Below, piece by piece: positions 9,390 to 19,231 of a DNA stretch of 64,000 nucleotides (within the stretch, counting starts at the first letter, position 1; each line of letters opens with the position of its first letter). A program made the translations under genes and the position numbers. The notes beneath the pieces are model-generated. The model saw only the letters and a list, made by a program, of their open reading frames with translations, did not search any database and was not told the DNA's origin. This DNA is from Roseateles toxinivorans (lineage in GTDB: Bacteria > Pseudomonadota > Gammaproteobacteria > Burkholderiales > Burkholderiaceae_C). The DNA lies in NCBI GenBank assembly GCA_945898095.1, contig CAMDHE010000005.1, positions 1 through 64,000 on the forward strand. Reading direction: 5' to 3'.

Positions 9390-9539
9390 GGTACGACCAC
9401 TGTTGCTGTCAAGCCGGCAGCGAAGAATTCGAAGGCTGCGAGCAATGCCAACTTCGGCATGAATATGCCGCTGATGAGCAGTGCTTTTGATACAGCGATG
9501 TGGCTGAGCGCCGCTTGAACTGAATCCAGGAAATACAGG

Positions 9540-9565
9540 AAAGGGGCCTTCGGGTCCCTTTTTTT
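9540..9565 (+). terminator. Rho-independent terminator after the RNase/barstar pair
   Basis: The stem AAAGGGGCC/GGTCCCTTT with a TTCG tetraloop is followed immediately by a run of T residues. It terminates plus-strand transcripts coming from the barstar side. Confidence 0.85.
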
Positions 9566-9727
9566 CGCCATCTTGGATCGGCCTGCTGCGGGCTGGCGCA
9601 GGTCAGCTGTTTCGGCTTGCGCTCGTCTTGAGCGGCCAGTCGATACACTTGGGGTTTGCGCCGGCTGGAACTGGCGCATTGGGAAGTCGAAGCGACCATC
9701 CACCGACTTGAAGAATTTGGGCAAGAT

Positions 9728-10987
9728 ATGACTATGAAGTGCGTAGACGACTACCGTCTGAGGTTCGGCAAGCGTGAGTTGGTACCGATCGTTGTCGGTG
9801 GCATGGGGGTCGATATTTCATCGGCTGAACTGGCGCTTGAAGTCGCGCGTCTGGGTGGCATCGGCCATATCTCGGACGCGATGGTGCCGACGGTTTCCGA
9901 CCGGCGTTTCAAGACCAAGTTCACCCGCGACAAGTTTCAACAATTCAAATACAACTTCGAGAATCCGGACAAATCAGCGGTGCAGTTCAACCTGGGTCAG
10001 TTGGCCGAGGCGACGCAGTTGCATGTGGGCCGGACCATGGAAGCCAAGCGTGGCGACGGCATGATCTTCATCAACTGCATGGAGAAGCTGACGATGAACG
10101 CCGCCAAGGACACCTTGCGCGTGCGCCTGGCTGCCGGGCTGGACGCAGGGATCGACGGCATCACCCTGTCGGCGGGTCTGCATCTCAACTCTTTTGCCTT
10201 GATGGAAGATCATCCGCGGTTCCGCGATGCCAAGCTCGGCATCATCGTGTCGTCGCTGCGCGCCTTGCAGTTATTCATTCGCAAGAATGCCAGGCTCAAC
10301 CGAGCGCCTGACTTCATCGTGGTCGAAGGACCGCTGGCGGGCGGCCATCTCGGTTTCGGTCTGGCAGATTGGCAGCAATATGACCTGGCCACGATCACCG
10401 CCGAAATCATCAGTTGGTTGCGTGTCGAGCAACTCGACATTCCCGTGATTGCCGCAGGCGGCATCTTTACCGGTTCGGACGCCTCCGCCTATCTCGCCAG
10501 CGGCGTTGCAGCAGTGCAAGTGGCGACACGCTTTACCGTGACCAGCGAATGCGGTTTGCCGGCCAAGGTGAGACAGGAATATTTCAAGGCCGGCGAAGAC
10601 GATGTCGAAGTCAACGGCATTTCACCGACCGGTTATCCGATGCGAATGCTCAAGAGCAGCCCGGCCATCGGCGACGGCATCCGGCCCAATTGCGAGGCCT
10701 ATGGCTACCTGCTCGACGGCTCGGGAAATTGCGCCTACATCACCGCGTATAACCGCGAACTTGCCATCCAGCCCGATCCGAAGCGCATCAAGGTGCTCGA
10801 CAAGACCTGCTTGTGCACACAGATGCACGATTTCAATTGCTGGACCTGCGGGCATTATGTCTACAGGCTCAAGGACACCAGCCACCTGCTGGCCGATGGC
10901 AGCTACCAGTCCCTTTCGGCCGAGCATGTGTTCAGGGATTACCAGTTCAGCGTCGACGGCAAAGTGGCATTGCCGCCGATCATTTGA
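9728..10987 (+). CDS. Nitronate monooxygenase / 2-nitropropane dioxygenase-like flavoprotein with Cys-rich C-terminal tail
   Basis: About 419 residues with the FMN-binding TIM-barrel of the nitronate monooxygenase/FabK superfamily. Visible marks are IVVGGMGVDIS at the N-terminus, VVEGPLAGGHLGFG with the catalytic-type His, AAGGIFTG and ASGVAAVQVATRF for phosphate binding. After the barrel comes a tail with a CLC pair and a CWTC pair about nine residues later, suggesting a metal site; this is not part of the core fold. The start is placed at ATG 9728, with ATG 9734 as alternative. The substrate cannot be read from sequence, and FabK-like or lipid-related roles are possible. Confidence 0.8.
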   Translation: MTMKCVDDYRLRFGKRELVPIVVGGMGVDISSAELALEVARLGGIGHISDAMVPTVSDRRFKTKFTRDKFQQFKYNFENPDKSAVQFNLGQLAEATQLHVGRTMEAKRGDGMIFINCMEKLTMNAAKDTLRVRLAAGLDAGIDGITLSAGLHLNSFALMEDHPRFRDAKLGIIVSSLRALQLFIRKNARLNRAPDFIVVEGPLAGGHLGFGLADWQQYDLATITAEIISWLRVEQLDIPVIAAGGIFTGSDASAYLASGVAAVQVATRFTVTSECGLPAKVRQEYFKAGEDDVEVNGISPTGYPMRMLKSSPAIGDGIRPNCEAYGYLLDGSGNCAYITAYNRELAIQPDPKRIKVLDKTCLCTQMHDFNCWTCGHYVYRLKDTSHLLADGSYQSLSAEHVFRDYQFSVDGKVALPPII

Positions 10988-11012
10988 TCCTCACGCAACG
11001 CGATGCTTCGCT

Positions 11013-11267
11013 TCAACTGCGGCGCAAGACGGGTTTGGCTGCCGGCTTGACCGCAGCCTGCTGCTGCAGTTGACTGTTGAGGCTCATCCCCGTAACCACC
11101 ACGCGGGGCAACTGGACGATCTGGCTCTGCGCAATTGGCGTGGCGCGGCCGGTAATGACCACCCGCGGCAGCTTCTGGATGACGGTTTCTGCTTGATCTG
11201 CCTGGGCTGCGCCGGCGGCCAGCAGCATTGCTGCGATGGTGCTCTGAAACAGGAATTTCCGGTTCAT
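11013..11267 (-). CDS. Small exported protein with a repeated LPRVVxTG motif
   Basis: An 84-residue protein starting at ATG 11267, preceded by AAGGAG at good spacing. The N-terminal signal peptide (MNRKFLFQSTIAAMLLAAGA, cleavage near AQA-DQ) is followed by two copies of a decamer-like motif, QKLPRVVITG and VQLPRVVVTG, about 19 residues apart, and a Gln/Ala/Pro-rich end. I do not recognise the family. It is divergent from uvrA. Confidence 0.75.
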   Translation of the reverse strand: MNRKFLFQSTIAAMLLAAGAAQADQAETVIQKLPRVVITGRATPIAQSQIVQLPRVVVTGMSLNSQLQQQAAVKPAAKPVLRRS

Positions 11268-11505
11268 GATGGGCTCCTTGCCTGGTTTACAAGGCAGCGA
11301 CTTGCCGCCTCGATGAATCCAGTATCGGCAGCTGTCTGGCCAACTACCAGACCGATGCGACGAAGGGTTCTTCTTGCTGCCCAGACTGCCTGCCAAGCCG
11401 ATGGAAGGGTTTACCACAGGGGAGGTGAATCACCTTGAAGCCGGGTTTGACAGCATTCCGGGCCGGCGCCCTATGATTGCCGGTTCCCCTGCCTTAGTCC
11501 AGACC

Positions 11506-14463
11506 ATGCCCGACGCCGATTCCTGCCCTGTTGATGCCCCTCCGGCAGCGCTGCCGACCCCATCGATGGAGGCGCCGATGATCCGCGTCAGGGGCGCTCG
11601 CACCCACAATCTGAAGAACATCGACGTCGATCTGCCGCGCAACAAGCTGGTCGTGATCACCGGATTGAGCGGTTCAGGGAAATCCAGCCTCGCGTTCGAC
11701 ACCCTTTATGCCGAAGGCCAGCGCCGCTATGTCGAGAGTTTGTCGGCTTATGCGCGGCAGTTCCTGCAGCGGATGGACAAGCCTGATGTTGATGTCATCG
11801 AAGGGCTGTCGCCAGCGATCTCGATCGAACAGAAGGCCACCAGCCACAACCCGCGCTCGACCGTGGGTACGGTCACCGAAATCCACGATTACCTGCGCTT
11901 GCTTTATGCGCGTGCGGGCACTCCGTTCTGCCCTGACCATCACCAGCCGCTCGAAGCGCAAAGCGTCAGCCAGATGGTCGACGCGGTACTGGCGATGCCG
12001 GATCAGTCCAAGCTGATGCTGCTCGCGCCAGTGGTACGCGATCGCAAAGGCGAATTCATCGACCTTTTCGAGGGCTTGCAGGCGCAAGGCTATGTGCGCT
12101 TTCGTGTCGATGGACGGACGATCGACGCACCCGACTTTCCTGCCCTGAAAAAGACCGAAAAGCATGACATCGATGTGGTGGTCGATCGCGTCAAGGTGAA
12201 AAGCGGGCCCGATGGCGCGGAAGGGCTGCGTCAGCGCCTGGCCGAGAGCTTCGAAGCTGCGTTGCGGCTGGCCGAGGGACGTGCGCTGGTGATCAATATG
12301 GACAGCGGCGCCGAGCAGATTTTTTCGAGCAAATTCTCCTGCCCGTCCTGCAGCTACTCGCTGTCAGAGCTGGAGCCGCGCTTGTTTTCCTTCAATTCGC
12401 CGGTTGGCGCCTGTCCAGCTTGCGAAGGACTGGGCCAGCTGACCATGTTCGATGCCGAGCGCGTGGTGGCGTTTCCATCCTTGAGCCTGGGCAGCGGCGC
12501 GGTCAAGGGTTGGGACCGGCGCAATGCCTACACCTTCTCGATGCTCGAGGCCGTGGCAGCGCATTACCGGTTCGACATCGAACTGCCGTTCGAGGAGTTG
12601 CCGGAAGCCGCCAGATATGCGCTGCTGCATGGCTCGGGCAGCGACGAGATTGCTTTCGTCTACCAAGCCGAGAGCGGTGGCGCCACGCGCAAGCGGGCAT
12701 TGAAGCGCTCGCATCCGTTTGAGGGCATCCTGCCGACTCTGGAGCGGCGCTACAAGGAGACCGATTCGGCTGCTGTCCGCGAAGACCTGGCCCGCTATAT
12801 GGCGGCCAAGCCTTGCCCGCAATGCGAAGGTTCGAGACTGCGTCGGGAAGCGCGCCATGTGGTGCTGCAACCGGCGAGCGCGGCTGCAGGCGTCAAGGGG
12901 CGGGCCATTTTCGAGGTCGAACATTCGACCTTGCGCGACTGTCTGCATTATTTTGAAGGGCTCAAGCTGAAGGGCTCGAAGGCCGAGATCGGCGACAAGG
13001 TCGTGCGCGAAATCACCTCGAGGCTGCGCTTTCTCAATGATGTCGGACTCAACTATCTGAGCCTGGACCGCAGCGCAGATTCGCTCTCGGGTGGAGAGGC
13101 GCAGCGCATCCGCCTGGCCTCCCAGATCGGTTCGGGGTTGACCGGCGTGATGTATGTGCTCGACGAGCCCAGCATCGGCCTGCACCAGCGCGACAACGAC
13201 CGCCTGATTGCCACCTTGCGCCGCTTGCGTGATCTCGGCAACACGGTGCTGGTGGTCGAGCATGACGAAGAAGCGATTCGCGCGGCCGACCATGTGCTTG
13301 ACCTCGGGCCGGGTGCCGGCGTGCATGGTGGCTACATCATTGCCCAGGGCAGCCCGGCAGAAGTCGCAGCCAATCCGGCCTCGCTGACCGGCAGGTATTT
13401 GTCCGGCGCAGCGCGTATCGAGGTGCCGAGAAAACGGCATAGTCTGGCCGATATAAAGGAGCCGCTGTCGCTGAAAATCGTCAATGCGCGTGGCAACAAT
13501 CTGAAAGGCGTGACGGTAGAAATTCCGGTCGGTTTGCTGACCTGCGTGACCGGTGTCTCGGGCTCGGGCAAGAGCACCTTGGTCAATGACACGCTCTATA
13601 CCGCGGTGGCGAAGAAGCTGTACCAGAGCCATGCCGACCCGGCGCCGCATGACGCCATCGAAGGCCTGGACGCTTTCGACAAGGTGATCAATGTCGACCA
13701 GTCACCGATCGGACGCACTCCGCGCAGCAATCCGGCCACCTATACCGGGCTATTCACACCGATACGCGAGTTGTTTGCCGAGATGAACACCGCCCGTGAG
13801 CGTGGCTATGGGCCGGGGCGCTTCTCCTTCAATGTGGCTGGCGGGCGCTGCGAAGCCTGCCAAGGCGACGGCGTGATCAAGGTCGAAATGCATTTTCTGC
13901 CCGATGTCTATGTGCCCTGCGACACCTGCCATGGCAAGCGCTACAACCGCGAGACGCTGGAAGTTCTCTACAAGGGGCGCAATATCACCCAAGTGCTCGG
14001 ACTGACGATCGAGGACGCGCACCAGTTTTTCAGTGCTGTGCCGGCTTTGGCGCGCAAGCTGCAGACTCTGCTCGATGTCGGCCTCGGCTATGTCAAGCTG
14101 GGTCAGAGTGCGACGACCTTGTCGGGTGGCGAGGCGCAGCGGGTCAAGCTGGCTTTGGAGTTGTCCAAGCGCGATACCGGGCGTACGCTCTATATCCTCG
14201 ATGAGCCGACCACCGGCCTGCATTTCGCTGACATCGCCTTGCTGCTGAAGGTGCTGCACCAACTGCGCGATGCCGGCAACACGATCGTCGTGATCGAGCA
14301 CAACCTCGATGTGATCAAGACCGCAGATTGGCTGATCGATATGGGTCCTGAAGGCGGCTCGGGCGGCGGGCAACTGCTGCTGGCCGGCACGCCCGAGGCT
14401 TTGGCCGCGCATGCGGGCAGCCATACAGGGCGCTATCTGAAGCCGCTGCTTGGAGGCAGATAG
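11506..14463 (+). CDS. uvrA: Excinuclease ABC subunit A
   Basis: A 985-residue damage-recognition ATPase of nucleotide excision repair that loads UvrB. Two ABC ATPase modules are visible with Walker A motifs (GLSGSGKSS near the N-terminus, GVSGSGKST in mid-protein), signatures LSGGEAQRI and LSGGEAQRV, and zinc-binding CxxC pairs (CPSC...CPAC; CEAC...CDTC). The ATG at 11506 is chosen: it gives a short Pro/Ala-rich leader before the conserved [14 protein letters not shown], and an upstream extension lacks family similarity. A later ATG just before that block (11566) is an alternative. Confidence 0.96.
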   Translation: MPDADSCPVDAPPAALPTPSMEAPMIRVRGARTHNLKNIDVDLPRNKLVVITGLSGSGKSSLAFDTLYAEGQRRYVESLSAYARQFLQRMDKPDVDVIEGLSPAISIEQKATSHNPRSTVGTVTEIHDYLRLLYARAGTPFCPDHHQPLEAQSVSQMVDAVLAMPDQSKLMLLAPVVRDRKGEFIDLFEGLQAQGYVRFRVDGRTIDAPDFPALKKTEKHDIDVVVDRVKVKSGPDGAEGLRQRLAESFEAALRLAEGRALVINMDSGAEQIFSSKFSCPSCSYSLSELEPRLFSFNSPVGACPACEGLGQLTMFDAERVVAFPSLSLGSGAVKGWDRRNAYTFSMLEAVAAHYRFDIELPFEELPEAARYALLHGSGSDEIAFVYQAESGGATRKRALKRSHPFEGILPTLERRYKETDSAAVREDLARYMAAKPCPQCEGSRLRREARHVVLQPASAAAGVKGRAIFEVEHSTLRDCLHYFEGLKLKGSKAEIGDKVVREITSRLRFLNDVGLNYLSLDRSADSLSGGEAQRIRLASQIGSGLTGVMYVLDEPSIGLHQRDNDRLIATLRRLRDLGNTVLVVEHDEEAIRAADHVLDLGPGAGVHGGYIIAQGSPAEVAANPASLTGRYLSGAARIEVPRKRHSLADIKEPLSLKIVNARGNNLKGVTVEIPVGLLTCVTGVSGSGKSTLVNDTLYTAVAKKLYQSHADPAPHDAIEGLDAFDKVINVDQSPIGRTPRSNPATYTGLFTPIRELFAEMNTARERGYGPGRFSFNVAGGRCEACQGDGVIKVEMHFLPDVYVPCDTCHGKRYNRETLEVLYKGRNITQVLGLTIEDAHQFFSAVPALARKLQTLLDVGLGYVKLGQSATTLSGGEAQRVKLALELSKRDTGRTLYILDEPTTGLHFADIALLLKVLHQLRDAGNTIVVIEHNLDVIKTADWLIDMGPEGGSGGGQLLLAGTPEALAAHAGSHTGRYLKPLLGGR

Positions 14464-14473
14464 TCAGCAGACG

Positions 14474-14497
14474 AAAAAAAGCCCGGTAAACCGGGCT
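14474..14497 (-). terminator. Rho-independent terminator for the SWIB-domain gene
   Basis: The stem AGCCCGG/CCGGGCT (loop TAAA) is followed on the minus strand by seven T residues (14474-14480). A second GC hairpin (CCGCC/GGCGG, around 14514-14528) lies between it and the gene. It may also slow plus-strand readthrough from uvrA. Confidence 0.85.
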
Positions 14498-14535
14498 CTG
14501 TGTGAATCAGAAAACCGCCGCAAGGCGGCTTTGGA

Positions 14536-14913
14536 TCACTTCAAGTGCCCGTTGATCAGTTTGGTCATTTCGAACATGTCAGCGCTTGCCTTGCCGAAGA
14601 TGACCTTCAGCTTGGCATCGGCCAGGATGACGCGCTTTTGCGCTGGATCCTGCAGCTTGTGAGCCTTGATGTATTCCCAGACCTTCTTGGTCACTTCGGT
14701 ACGCGGCAGCGGTGCTGCGCCAACCACAGCAGCCAGAGCGGCACTAGGAGTCAAGGCCTTCATGAAAGCAGCATTGGGCGTGCGCTTCTTGGCCGGTGCA
14801 GCAACCTTCTTGGCTGCAGCGGTCTTTTTAGCGGGAGCAGCAGCGGGAGCTGCTGCAGTCTTCTTAGCCGGAGCCACTTTCTTAGCGGGCGCGGCCTTCT
14901 TAGCAGTTGCCAT
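14536..14913 (-). CDS. SWIB/MDM2-domain protein with histone H1-like Lys/Ala tail
   Basis: A 125-residue protein starting at ATG 14913 with GGAGAG upstream. Residues 2-50 are a low-complexity series of AAPAKK-type repeats resembling histone H1 and bacterial nucleoid proteins. Residues about 52-125 form a SWIB domain (FMKALTPSAALAAVVGAAPLPRTEV, VWEYIKAHKLQD, DAKLKVIFG). SWIB domains are best known in eukaryotic chromatin remodelling and occur in Chlamydiae and many betaproteobacteria. DNA association through the basic tail is inferred. Confidence 0.9.
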   Translation of the reverse strand: MATAKKAAPAKKVAPAKKTAAAPAAAPAKKTAAAKKVAAPAKKRTPNAAFMKALTPSAALAAVVGAAPLPRTEVTKKVWEYIKAHKLQDPAQKRVILADAKLKVIFGKASADMFEMTKLINGHLK

Positions 14914-15259
14914 TTGGATTCTCTCCATCAAAGGTTGTTGATGTGCGGGCGCCGGGTGAACGTTGAAAAAACCTTTGCATTCCCCCTCACGCCCTACGAC
15001 CGCAATGGTACTTCGCCATTTGCCGAAAAAGAAGGCTTTCTATGGGGAAGATGGCCTTTTCTGAAGCTCATTTGGTCAATGTTTACCCTTGTGTCGCAAG
15101 TCGGCATCAAATCAGCGGGGCAAGTTGCCCATTAATTTCGTTTCGGGAGGCATATCGCCGGTCTTGAAAACCAGCTTGCCCAACAGGATTTTCTGATTTT
15201 TGGGGCGAGCAGAACAAATTCGACCGCTTTGAGAGCGCCTGCTTGTATGCTTGAGTGAT
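14914..15259. other. Intergenic region between the divergent SWIB and PF04020 genes
   Basis: About 346 bases without a convincing gene; it must hold both divergent promoters. The only clear symmetry is GGGCAA-G-TTGCCC at 15118-15130. No terminator or RNA gene is evident. Confidence 0.5.
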
Positions 15260-15616
15260 ATGAAAACCTTGACTCGTTGGCTGTTGCTGGCCGGGGCCTT
15301 GCTGCTGGTGGCCAATCTATATCCTGGTGTTGAAGTGAAGAGCTTCACTTCGGCATTGATCGCTGCATTTGTGCTTGGCCTGCTCAACACCTTGCTGAGA
15401 CCGATCCTGGTGCTTCTGACGCTGCCGGTCACGGTGCTGAGTCTGGGCTTGTTCTTGTTCATCATCAACGCGCTGATGTTCTGGGCGGCAGCCAACCTTC
15501 TTGATGGTTTTGCCGTTGCCGGTTTTGCAGCGGCGCTGATCGGTTCGCTGATCTACAGCTTGTGCGGGATGGTGATCGACGTGCTGATCGAGCGACTGTT
15601 CCCTCTGCGGGATTGA
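15260..15616 (+). CDS. Small four-helix membrane protein, PF04020 (YvlD/phage holin IV superfamily)
   Basis: A 118-residue protein with four predicted transmembrane helices. The segment LIAAFVLGLLNTLLRPILVLLTLPVT, with its conserved N-x-x-x-R-P core, is characteristic of the PF04020 family. Cellular role is poorly defined; despite the holin name most members are chromosomal. The start is ATG 15260; a TTG three codons earlier is possible. Confidence 0.85.
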   Translation: MKTLTRWLLLAGALLLVANLYPGVEVKSFTSALIAAFVLGLLNTLLRPILVLLTLPVTVLSLGLFLFIINALMFWAAANLLDGFAVAGFAAALIGSLIYSLCGMVIDVLIERLFPLRD

Positions 15617-15631
15617 CCGCTGCCGCGAGAC

Positions 15632-17236
15632 TCAGTTCGGCAATTCTGCCCCGGCAGGTGCGCCCCTTGGATACAGTTCCGACAGCAGTTGGCGGCGCTG
15701 GTAGAGCAAGGCCCGCAGCCTGGCGTCAATGACCTCGGCTTCGATCTGGTCGACATCGCGGCTGCGCGACTGGCGCAAGCCCGAACGCAGACGGTCTATC
15801 GCGCCGTTCAAGTCACCCGCGGCAGCCCTGGCTTCTCCTTGAGCACGCACCGCGCGCAGCGGTTGATCGAGCTTGTTCCACAGTTGCGCCAGTTGGCTCC
15901 AGGCCGGCGCATCGTTGGCGTTGACGCTGAGATGGGTTTGCAGGTCGCTGGCCGCTTCCCGGGCTGAGGCGCTACCGGAATCGACCATCGCCAGTTGTGC
16001 ATGGGCCAGTAAAAGCGGACGTGATTGTTCGCCCGTCAGCAGACGTAGCGCCGCGAAGCCATCGCCGGCCTTGTCGCGGGCCAGCGCCAGTTCGGCACGC
16101 AGGTACCGCAGCAAGCGTGTTGCTTGAACATCGCCGCCGAGTTGTTGCAGCGTCAGCTCAGCGCTGCGCATGGCTTTTTCGGCGCGCGGCCAGTCGCGCA
16201 TCTTGATCGAAGCCAGCGCGCTCGCATAGCGTGCGCCGAGTTGCTCGTAGCTCTTCGCCTGCATCGATCCATCACCTTGGGCATCGCGCGTCCCGGCATC
16301 GAGGTTTTGCAACTGTGTCCAGGCTTCGGCGCGTTGATCCATCAGCACGCGCGACCTTGCCGCCATCAGCGCATGTTCGGCCATCCCGCGCGGGCGCACG
16401 AAGTCAAGCGTTCCCAATCTGATGCGCGCATCGCCGATCCGCTCGCTGGTCAATGGATGGCTGCGCAGATAAGGGTAGTTGCCTGAATCCATCAGGTGAT
16501 ATGCCTGTTCCATGCGTTCGAACATGCTGACCATTCCAGCCGGAGCAAAGTCTGCATGGTTCATCACATTGAAGCCGACCCGGTCGGCCTCGCGTTCCAT
16601 ATCGCGCGAAAAATTCAAGGACATCTGCGCAGCTGCGGCTTGGCTGCCGACGATGGCCGCATTGGCGACATTGGCATTGCCACCGCGCGAGGCCGCGACC
16701 AGACCCGCCAGCATGGCCGCCGTGGCCAGCAAACTGCTGCGCGAATCGCCGGTCATGCGCCTGGCGATATGGCGCTGGGTCACGTGCGACAACTCATGTG
16801 CGAGCACGGATGCCAACTCATCGCGTGATGAAGTCATCGCAATCAGACCCAGATGAACGCCGACAAAGCCGCCTGGCAGCGCAAACGCATTGACCGAGCG
16901 ATCGCGTACCAGAAAGGTCTCCCAGGCAAAACGATCCCGGGTTTCGTCGCCGATATTGCCCAGTTGCTTGGCCGCCTGCACCAGCGGCGCCCAGATGGCT
17001 TGCAGATATTCTTCCAGCAAGGGGTCTTCGAGGTAGTCAGGGTCTAGGCGAATCTGCCGCATCACCTGCTCGCCAATCCGGCGCTCGCTGCCGACATCGA
17101 GATCCTCTGACACCGAGTCCCCGAGCGAAGGCAGATTGACCTGCGCATGGCCCGCCGGACTTGTCAGTCCCAGCAATGCCGCCGCAACTGCACTCAGCAC
17201 AATGCCGTGACGACAGCGGCGGACAAATGGTTTCAA
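15632..17236 (-). CDS. bepA: Periplasmic M48 metalloprotease with TPR domain, BepA-like
   Basis: About 534 residues. I place the start at TTG 17236: GGAG lies 7 bases upstream and it yields a clean signal peptide (MKPFVRRCRHG, hydrophobic core, cleavage near GHA-QV). Upstream ATGs give unrelated residues and run toward the divergent moaC. The M48 zinc site is SVLAHELSHVTQRH, with a downstream third-ligand Glu in READRVGFNVM. The C-terminal half is helical with TPR-like repeats. The family performs quality control of outer-membrane protein assembly (LptD, BAM). Confidence 0.88.
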   Translation of the reverse strand: MKPFVRRCRHGIVLSAVAAALLGLTSPAGHAQVNLPSLGDSVSEDLDVGSERRIGEQVMRQIRLDPDYLEDPLLEEYLQAIWAPLVQAAKQLGNIGDETRDRFAWETFLVRDRSVNAFALPGGFVGVHLGLIAMTSSRDELASVLAHELSHVTQRHIARRMTGDSRSSLLATAAMLAGLVAASRGGNANVANAAIVGSQAAAAQMSLNFSRDMEREADRVGFNVMNHADFAPAGMVSMFERMEQAYHLMDSGNYPYLRSHPLTSERIGDARIRLGTLDFVRPRGMAEHALMAARSRVLMDQRAEAWTQLQNLDAGTRDAQGDGSMQAKSYEQLGARYASALASIKMRDWPRAEKAMRSAELTLQQLGGDVQATRLLRYLRAELALARDKAGDGFAALRLLTGEQSRPLLLAHAQLAMVDSGSASAREAASDLQTHLSVNANDAPAWSQLAQLWNKLDQPLRAVRAQGEARAAAGDLNGAIDRLRSGLRQSRSRDVDQIEAEVIDARLRALLYQRRQLLSELYPRGAPAGAELPN

Positions 17237-17315
17237 GAAGAATCTCCAGATTTTGCGGCGATGATGCATCCTGAGTGTTAACCGATTATTGCCACCCAAC
17301 CGGACGGATTTTGCA

Positions 17316-17807
17316 ATGACTTCAGCAACTGCTTCAGGATTGACGCATTTTGACTCACAAGGCCAAGCCCATATGGTCGACGTCGCGGCCAAGGATGTCA
17401 CGCACCGCATCGCGATTGCCGCCGGCCGCATCACCATGCTGAAGGATACGCTGGCCCTGATCAGCAGTGGCAGTGCGAAGAAAGGCGATGTACTGGGCAT
17501 TGCGCGAATCGCGGCCATCCAGGCAGCCAAGCGCACAGCCGACCTGATTCCGCTCTGTCACCCGCTGCCGCTCACCCGTGTGGCGGTGAGCTTTGAACTC
17601 GATGCCGGCAGCAATGCAGTGCTTTGCACAGCGCAGGTCGAAACTCTGGGTCGCACCGGGGTCGAGATGGAAGCGCTGACTGCTGTGCAGATCGGTCTGC
17701 TGACCATTTATGACATGTGCAAGGCCGTGGACCGCGGCATGGTGATGGGCGACATCCGCGTGCTCGAGAAGCATGGCGGCAAGTCGGGGGACTGGGTCAG
17801 CGCCTGA
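17316..17807 (+). CDS. moaC: Cyclic pyranopterin monophosphate synthase
   Basis: A 163-residue molybdenum cofactor enzyme acting after MoaA. Family motifs are present: [47 protein letters not shown], and [10 protein letters not shown] with TIYDMCKA. The ATG at 17316 matches the usual N-terminus. It is divergent from bepA, and no other moa gene is nearby. Confidence 0.95.
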   Translation: MTSATASGLTHFDSQGQAHMVDVAAKDVTHRIAIAAGRITMLKDTLALISSGSAKKGDVLGIARIAAIQAAKRTADLIPLCHPLPLTRVAVSFELDAGSNAVLCTAQVETLGRTGVEMEALTAVQIGLLTIYDMCKAVDRGMVMGDIRVLEKHGGKSGDWVSA

Positions 17808-18013
17808 CGCATAAGGACTTTTTGGCGAAAGCCAAGGTTCTTCGAGTTCCGCGAGGTGCGGACGATGACGATGCTGGAGCGGTTTTTTTGATGGCTTGGC
17901 CCATTCCTGTCCCACCGATAAAATCGACAGCGTCAGGACCATCAACTGGACCGAAGTTCAAGCAACTGCACTTGGGGAGTTGATCAAGCGGAACACATGA
18001 GCGCTGCAGCGTT

Positions 18014-19231
18014 TCAGGTGATCCCCAGCAACGATTTACTGCGGTTGACCAGGCGGCGCCGGTCATCGAGGCCGTTCAAGCCGCCATTGATGCGTTTGGT
18101 CAGGGTGCTCAGATCGTCAGCATCGGCAATTGCATTCAGGCCGCGCTTGGCCCAGAACCAGCCCGCCACGTCAACGCAAAGGTCGGCGTCGGTTTCTACC
18201 AGCTCAGGTTTGCTCAGCAATTCGTCTTCGCGGCCAATCGCGCGGCCATATTCTGCATAGTTGGCGTGGCCGGTCAACTGGATCAGGCCGCGGCCCTTGA
18301 AGCGGCGGCCGTCGCCAGGCTGCAGATTGCCGAGGTCGACGCGGCCTTGATAGGCCTCGCCGCTGGCAATTTCGGCGCGAAATCGGAATTCTCCCGATTC
18401 ATGGCCGATCTGGGCGAGGAAATGAGCCTGGCGCAAGGGCGTGTCGATCTGCCGATTGGCCATCACCTTGCTGAGGCGCTCGCCGAACAAGGCCAGGTCG
18501 TCGTCAGAAGCGCGCAGATAGAGGAGGGCCAGCAGGGCGGTTTCAACGCTGGCTGGCAAGGACTCGCACAAACTTGCCAGCGTGGCGCTGCCGGGTTCGA
18601 CCCGGCCGCTGGGTTCTTGCTCGCCGATTACGCTGCGCTGGAAGGCCATCACTGCGGCCAGGGTTTTCGGGCCATAAGCACCGTCGGCCGTCAGTTGGCC
18701 CTCGGGCAAGGCGAAGCGCTGCTGTTGCGAGCAGAGGTTGAGCAGGCGTTGCACGGTCTCGACATCGTCGCGTTGATTGCTGCAGGAGGCTCCGACATTG
18801 CCGGTAATCAGCCCGCTGCCGCGCCGCGAGGAGGGCGGGGTGGCCGTTGCAGCGACAGCGGGTGCGGCAAGCGCTGACCCCTCGCGGCGCTCGAAATGCG
18901 GTGTGTCCTTGAATGAAGCCCAGTTGCCGCCCCAGCGGTTGGCGGCGTCCAGGCTTTCCCAATATTGGCCGAGCGGACGCAATTCCTCGACGTCATAAGT
19001 CAGCCTGGCTTGGCCATCAAGGCCTTCGCGGAAGAAGTTCAGATCGATCGCCAGACGCTTCAGATGCTGGCTGCTCATCGTCTGGCTGCGGCCGTTCTGT
19101 ACATGCAGGGCTTGCTGCTCGGGGGTCCGGTACAACTCGCCACCCGATACCTGGAAACCAAGCTCATCAGCCTTGTGCAGCAACTCGACGACATGTTGCA
19201 AGAAGATCGATTGTTCGCGCAGCAGGCTCAT
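18014..19231 (-). CDS. Trimodular phage-type endolysin: M15 peptidase, PG-binding domain, GH19 hydrolase
   Basis: A 405-residue peptidoglycan hydrolase. Residues 1-115 resemble an M15-type L-Ala-D-Glu peptidase with zinc-site residues His56 and Asp63 (SSQHLKRLAIDL) and His112 (TPHFE). A linker leads to a peptidoglycan-binding domain (about 150-225, DGAYGPKTLAAVMAFQ). Residues 240-405 form a GH19 lysozyme/chitinase-like domain with catalytic Glu278 (IGHESGEF) and KGRGLIQLTGHANY. No signal peptide is present, so release would depend on the holin gene just upstream, whose stop overlaps this start by 4 bases. Phage or gene-transfer-agent origin is inferred. Confidence 0.87.
   Translation of the reverse strand: MSLLREQSIFLQHVVELLHKADELGFQVSGGELYRTPEQQALHVQNGRSQTMSSQHLKRLAIDLNFFREGLDGQARLTYDVEELRPLGQYWESLDAANRWGGNWASFKDTPHFERREGSALAAPAVAATATPPSSRRGSGLITGNVGASCSNQRDDVETVQRLLNLCSQQQRFALPEGQLTADGAYGPKTLAAVMAFQRSVIGEQEPSGRVEPGSATLASLCESLPASVETALLALLYLRASDDDLALFGERLSKVMANRQIDTPLRQAHFLAQIGHESGEFRFRAEIASGEAYQGRVDLGNLQPGDGRRFKGRGLIQLTGHANYAEYGRAIGREDELLSKPELVETDADLCVDVAGWFWAKRGLNAIADADDLSTLTKRINGGLNGLDDRRRLVNRSKSLLGIT

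Noticed and set aside
9300-9518. A 72-codon frame running from inside barstar through the 18-bp repeat to the terminator
   Set aside because: It begins inside barstar in another frame and reads through the inverted repeat. The last 40 residues look mildly protein-like, so a gene remnant is possible, but there is not enough to call it.
12364-13650. A 428-codon open frame antisense to uvrA
   Set aside because: It lies entirely within the second half of uvrA and shows no family resemblance; codon-phase shadow of a GC-rich gene.
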